This document shows positions 62,349-64,000 of a stretch of 64,000 nucleotides of DNA, piece after piece (within the stretch, counting starts at the first letter, position 1; every line of letters begins with the position of its first letter). Made by a program: the position numbers and the translations under genes. Below the pieces are notes generated by a model, which was not told the DNA's origin, did no database searches, and saw only the letters and a list, made by a program, of their open reading frames with translations. This DNA is from Serinus canaria (lineage: Eukaryota; Chordata; Aves; Passeriformes; Fringillidae). The stretch lies in the NCBI RefSeq assembly GCF_022539315.1, contig NC_066315.1, positions 122,353,874 through 122,417,873 of the forward strand. Reading direction: 5' to 3'.

Positions 62349-64000
62349 CATCCGACTTTGACCGAGTGGAGCAGCTGCTGGATGTTTTCAGGCTACAAGA
62401 GTATGCTGGAACAAATTTGTTTCCATGAGCAAGCTGGTAGAAAAGAAAGTGCATGTGTCTTCACTGCTGGAACCCACTCAACACAATGCTAAAAATCTGG
62501 GTACAAGCTGTGACAGAAGACAGAATTTTCTCTACCTCTGTCATTAGCAATGGTTGAACATGTATTGATTTTTTGGGATAGTGTCATCAGATGGATCCCT
62601 TCATAATGACTACTCGATGGGAACACTTTTAGAAAGTAGAACAGGTAAATCTTGTAGCAAATGGCCTTTGAAGCATCAGAGGATCTAAATTGTGTATCTT
62701 AAGCAAAGGCTTGTGTGATCCTCAGAGTTTAAAATTCTCTGGCCAAAGTGTTTGCCCATTATAAGAACTGTAAAGAAAGCACTGTTTTTAGAACTTTGCA
62801 TCTGTTTTACAGCTCTGTTATTTACAATGGTTTTTGTATTGTACGACTTAGATGCTCCACACTGCCCCTTCTCAACTGCTTATGAAGAATATTTCTGTTA
62901 CTGTGAATTTTTCTACCACACGTTTTGAAAGGGCTGGTTTTTTTGCATAAGGTGGTGATGTACACATGATAGATCTAAACGTCAACCGCTAAATTGATTA
63001 TGCCTAAACCTAAATGACTCAGCAACACTCGAATTTGTTACTAGATGAGCCTTCAAAACGATTTGTTAATGTGAATACTTGAGCGTGTGTTGTGTCCTTG
63101 GTACAGTTTTGCCACTCGCCTGTAGTTAGTTGCATATCAGAGACTCAAATTGAATCTTTTATGTTATTCTTCCTCATTTTTCTAATTTTGGTCCCAATTT
63201 CTTAATCTTTCTCTGAGATATTTTTTTAAAATGTTATTCCAAGTATTTTATTGTTACGGTAGTTTTGAGAATACATTTATAACCTCATTTGGGTTAAAAT
63301 TCAAACTAATTCCATGGTGCTAGAGGTTTTCCTGATTCACATTGTAAAAGATAGGCCTTGTTTACACATGGGAAAATAACTGGCATAGGTTATTGCCAAT
63401 TATGTATTCTGAAATGAGTATTAGAATGCAGTATAGTCCAACGAGTGGCTCCTGGGCTGGATCCAGCAAGGGCTTGGATTTTTACTATTCCTTGCCTTTG
63501 CCTCAGTTGATCAGGCTGTTGAGTTTGCACAGCCAGTAGCCTGCTACTGATGCACCCGAACAGCCAAGTGCTAGAATCTGCTACAGTAGCCTTGTGGCTT
63601 GGAGTTGGAAAGGGAGGTGAGAGACTTGGCATCTAGCACCCAAAGACTAGATTTTTTTCCCATTTCATCTATTCCAAAATGACAGTCCAGACTGGGCCTT
63701 TGTCAAAATACCAGGATAGCTTGTCCATCCAGGACATCACTTAAAATATCTACAGATTAATAACCTGTTCTGCAGTAGCTATTGCTGATTGATTTGTTTT
63801 TCCCCCTTGTCCTGCCCCAATAGACAAGGCCATTCATGAGGCTGAATGCTGCAAAATGGGGCAGCCACACCTCTGTGTGACTAAGGTGAGTGAAGAGAGT
63901 GACTGATAGTAAACCATGGCAATCACACAAGCACCAATCACAAGGTCAGAAGATTTGTTTTCTTTTATTAATAGGAGGTGATGTCACTTTATATATAGTA
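62349..64000 (+). other. PKIA 3' UTR, continues past window end
   Basis: Non-coding sequence directly after the TGA. I find no AATAAA or ATTAAA up to 64000, so the poly(A) site is probably beyond the window, in agreement with the long 3' UTRs of vertebrate PKIA mRNAs. U-rich segments (about 63160-63260) could be regulatory. No transposon is evident. The true 3' end cannot be set from this sequence, and use of a non-canonical poly(A) signal inside the window is possible. Confidence 0.75.

Noticed and set aside
1..64000. CRISPR array, operon, prophage or tRNA cluster
   Set aside because: No regularly spaced direct repeats, no prokaryotic gene organisation and no convincing tRNA fold were seen; the window is vertebrate.

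Overview
The window is vertebrate nuclear DNA, almost certainly from a bird. It is AT-rich and mostly non-coding. Its interspersed repeats are CR1-type LINEs, the dominant avian retroposon, with their characteristic 3' ends (imperfect ATTCTATGA-like termini beside 'TTGGA...GACC...TCCAACC') and recognisable reverse-transcriptase fragments. There are no bacterial-style operons. The only protein-coding gene I can support is PKIA, the alpha isoform of the cAMP-dependent protein kinase inhibitor, on the + strand. I cannot tell the bird order from the sequence.

Layout. Positions 1 to about 21,500 are intergenic, with no recognisable gene. They hold four CR1 fragments (the largest, about 1.4 kb at 4895-6287, keeps reverse-transcriptase motifs), simple repeats including a 43-bp AT run at 19965-20007, a GC-rich patch at 10421-10870 and an unexplained 217-codon open frame at 13729-14382. 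A CpG island at about 21,530-22,760 marks the PKIA promoter. A non-coding first exon there ends at a strong splice donor (22348/22349). Intron 1 is then about 35.6 kb. It contains three CR1 copies, an ERV-like LTR region (about 43,020-43,862), two clear hairpins, two homeobox-motif-rich islands that look like conserved non-coding elements, and two weak candidates for extra leader exons.

The coding part is two exons: 57998-58148 (codons 1-50 plus one base) and 62269-62348 (the rest of codon 51 to the TGA). Joined, they give a 76-residue protein, the same length as mammalian PKIA. The PKA pseudosubstrate core (RTGRRNA) and the leucine-rich nuclear export signal are intact. The leader of the first coding exon carries a short upstream reading frame that overlaps the PKIA start codon, which suggests translational control. 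The 3' untranslated region begins at 62349 and appears to run past the window end, since I see no AATAAA or ATTAAA signal before 64000.

I found no new multi-gene system. The observations most worth checking are the near-perfect 30-bp-arm hairpin at 38373-38439, the start-overlapping uORF at 57979-58005, and the paired ATTAGCTAAT palindromes at 29819 and 29892.
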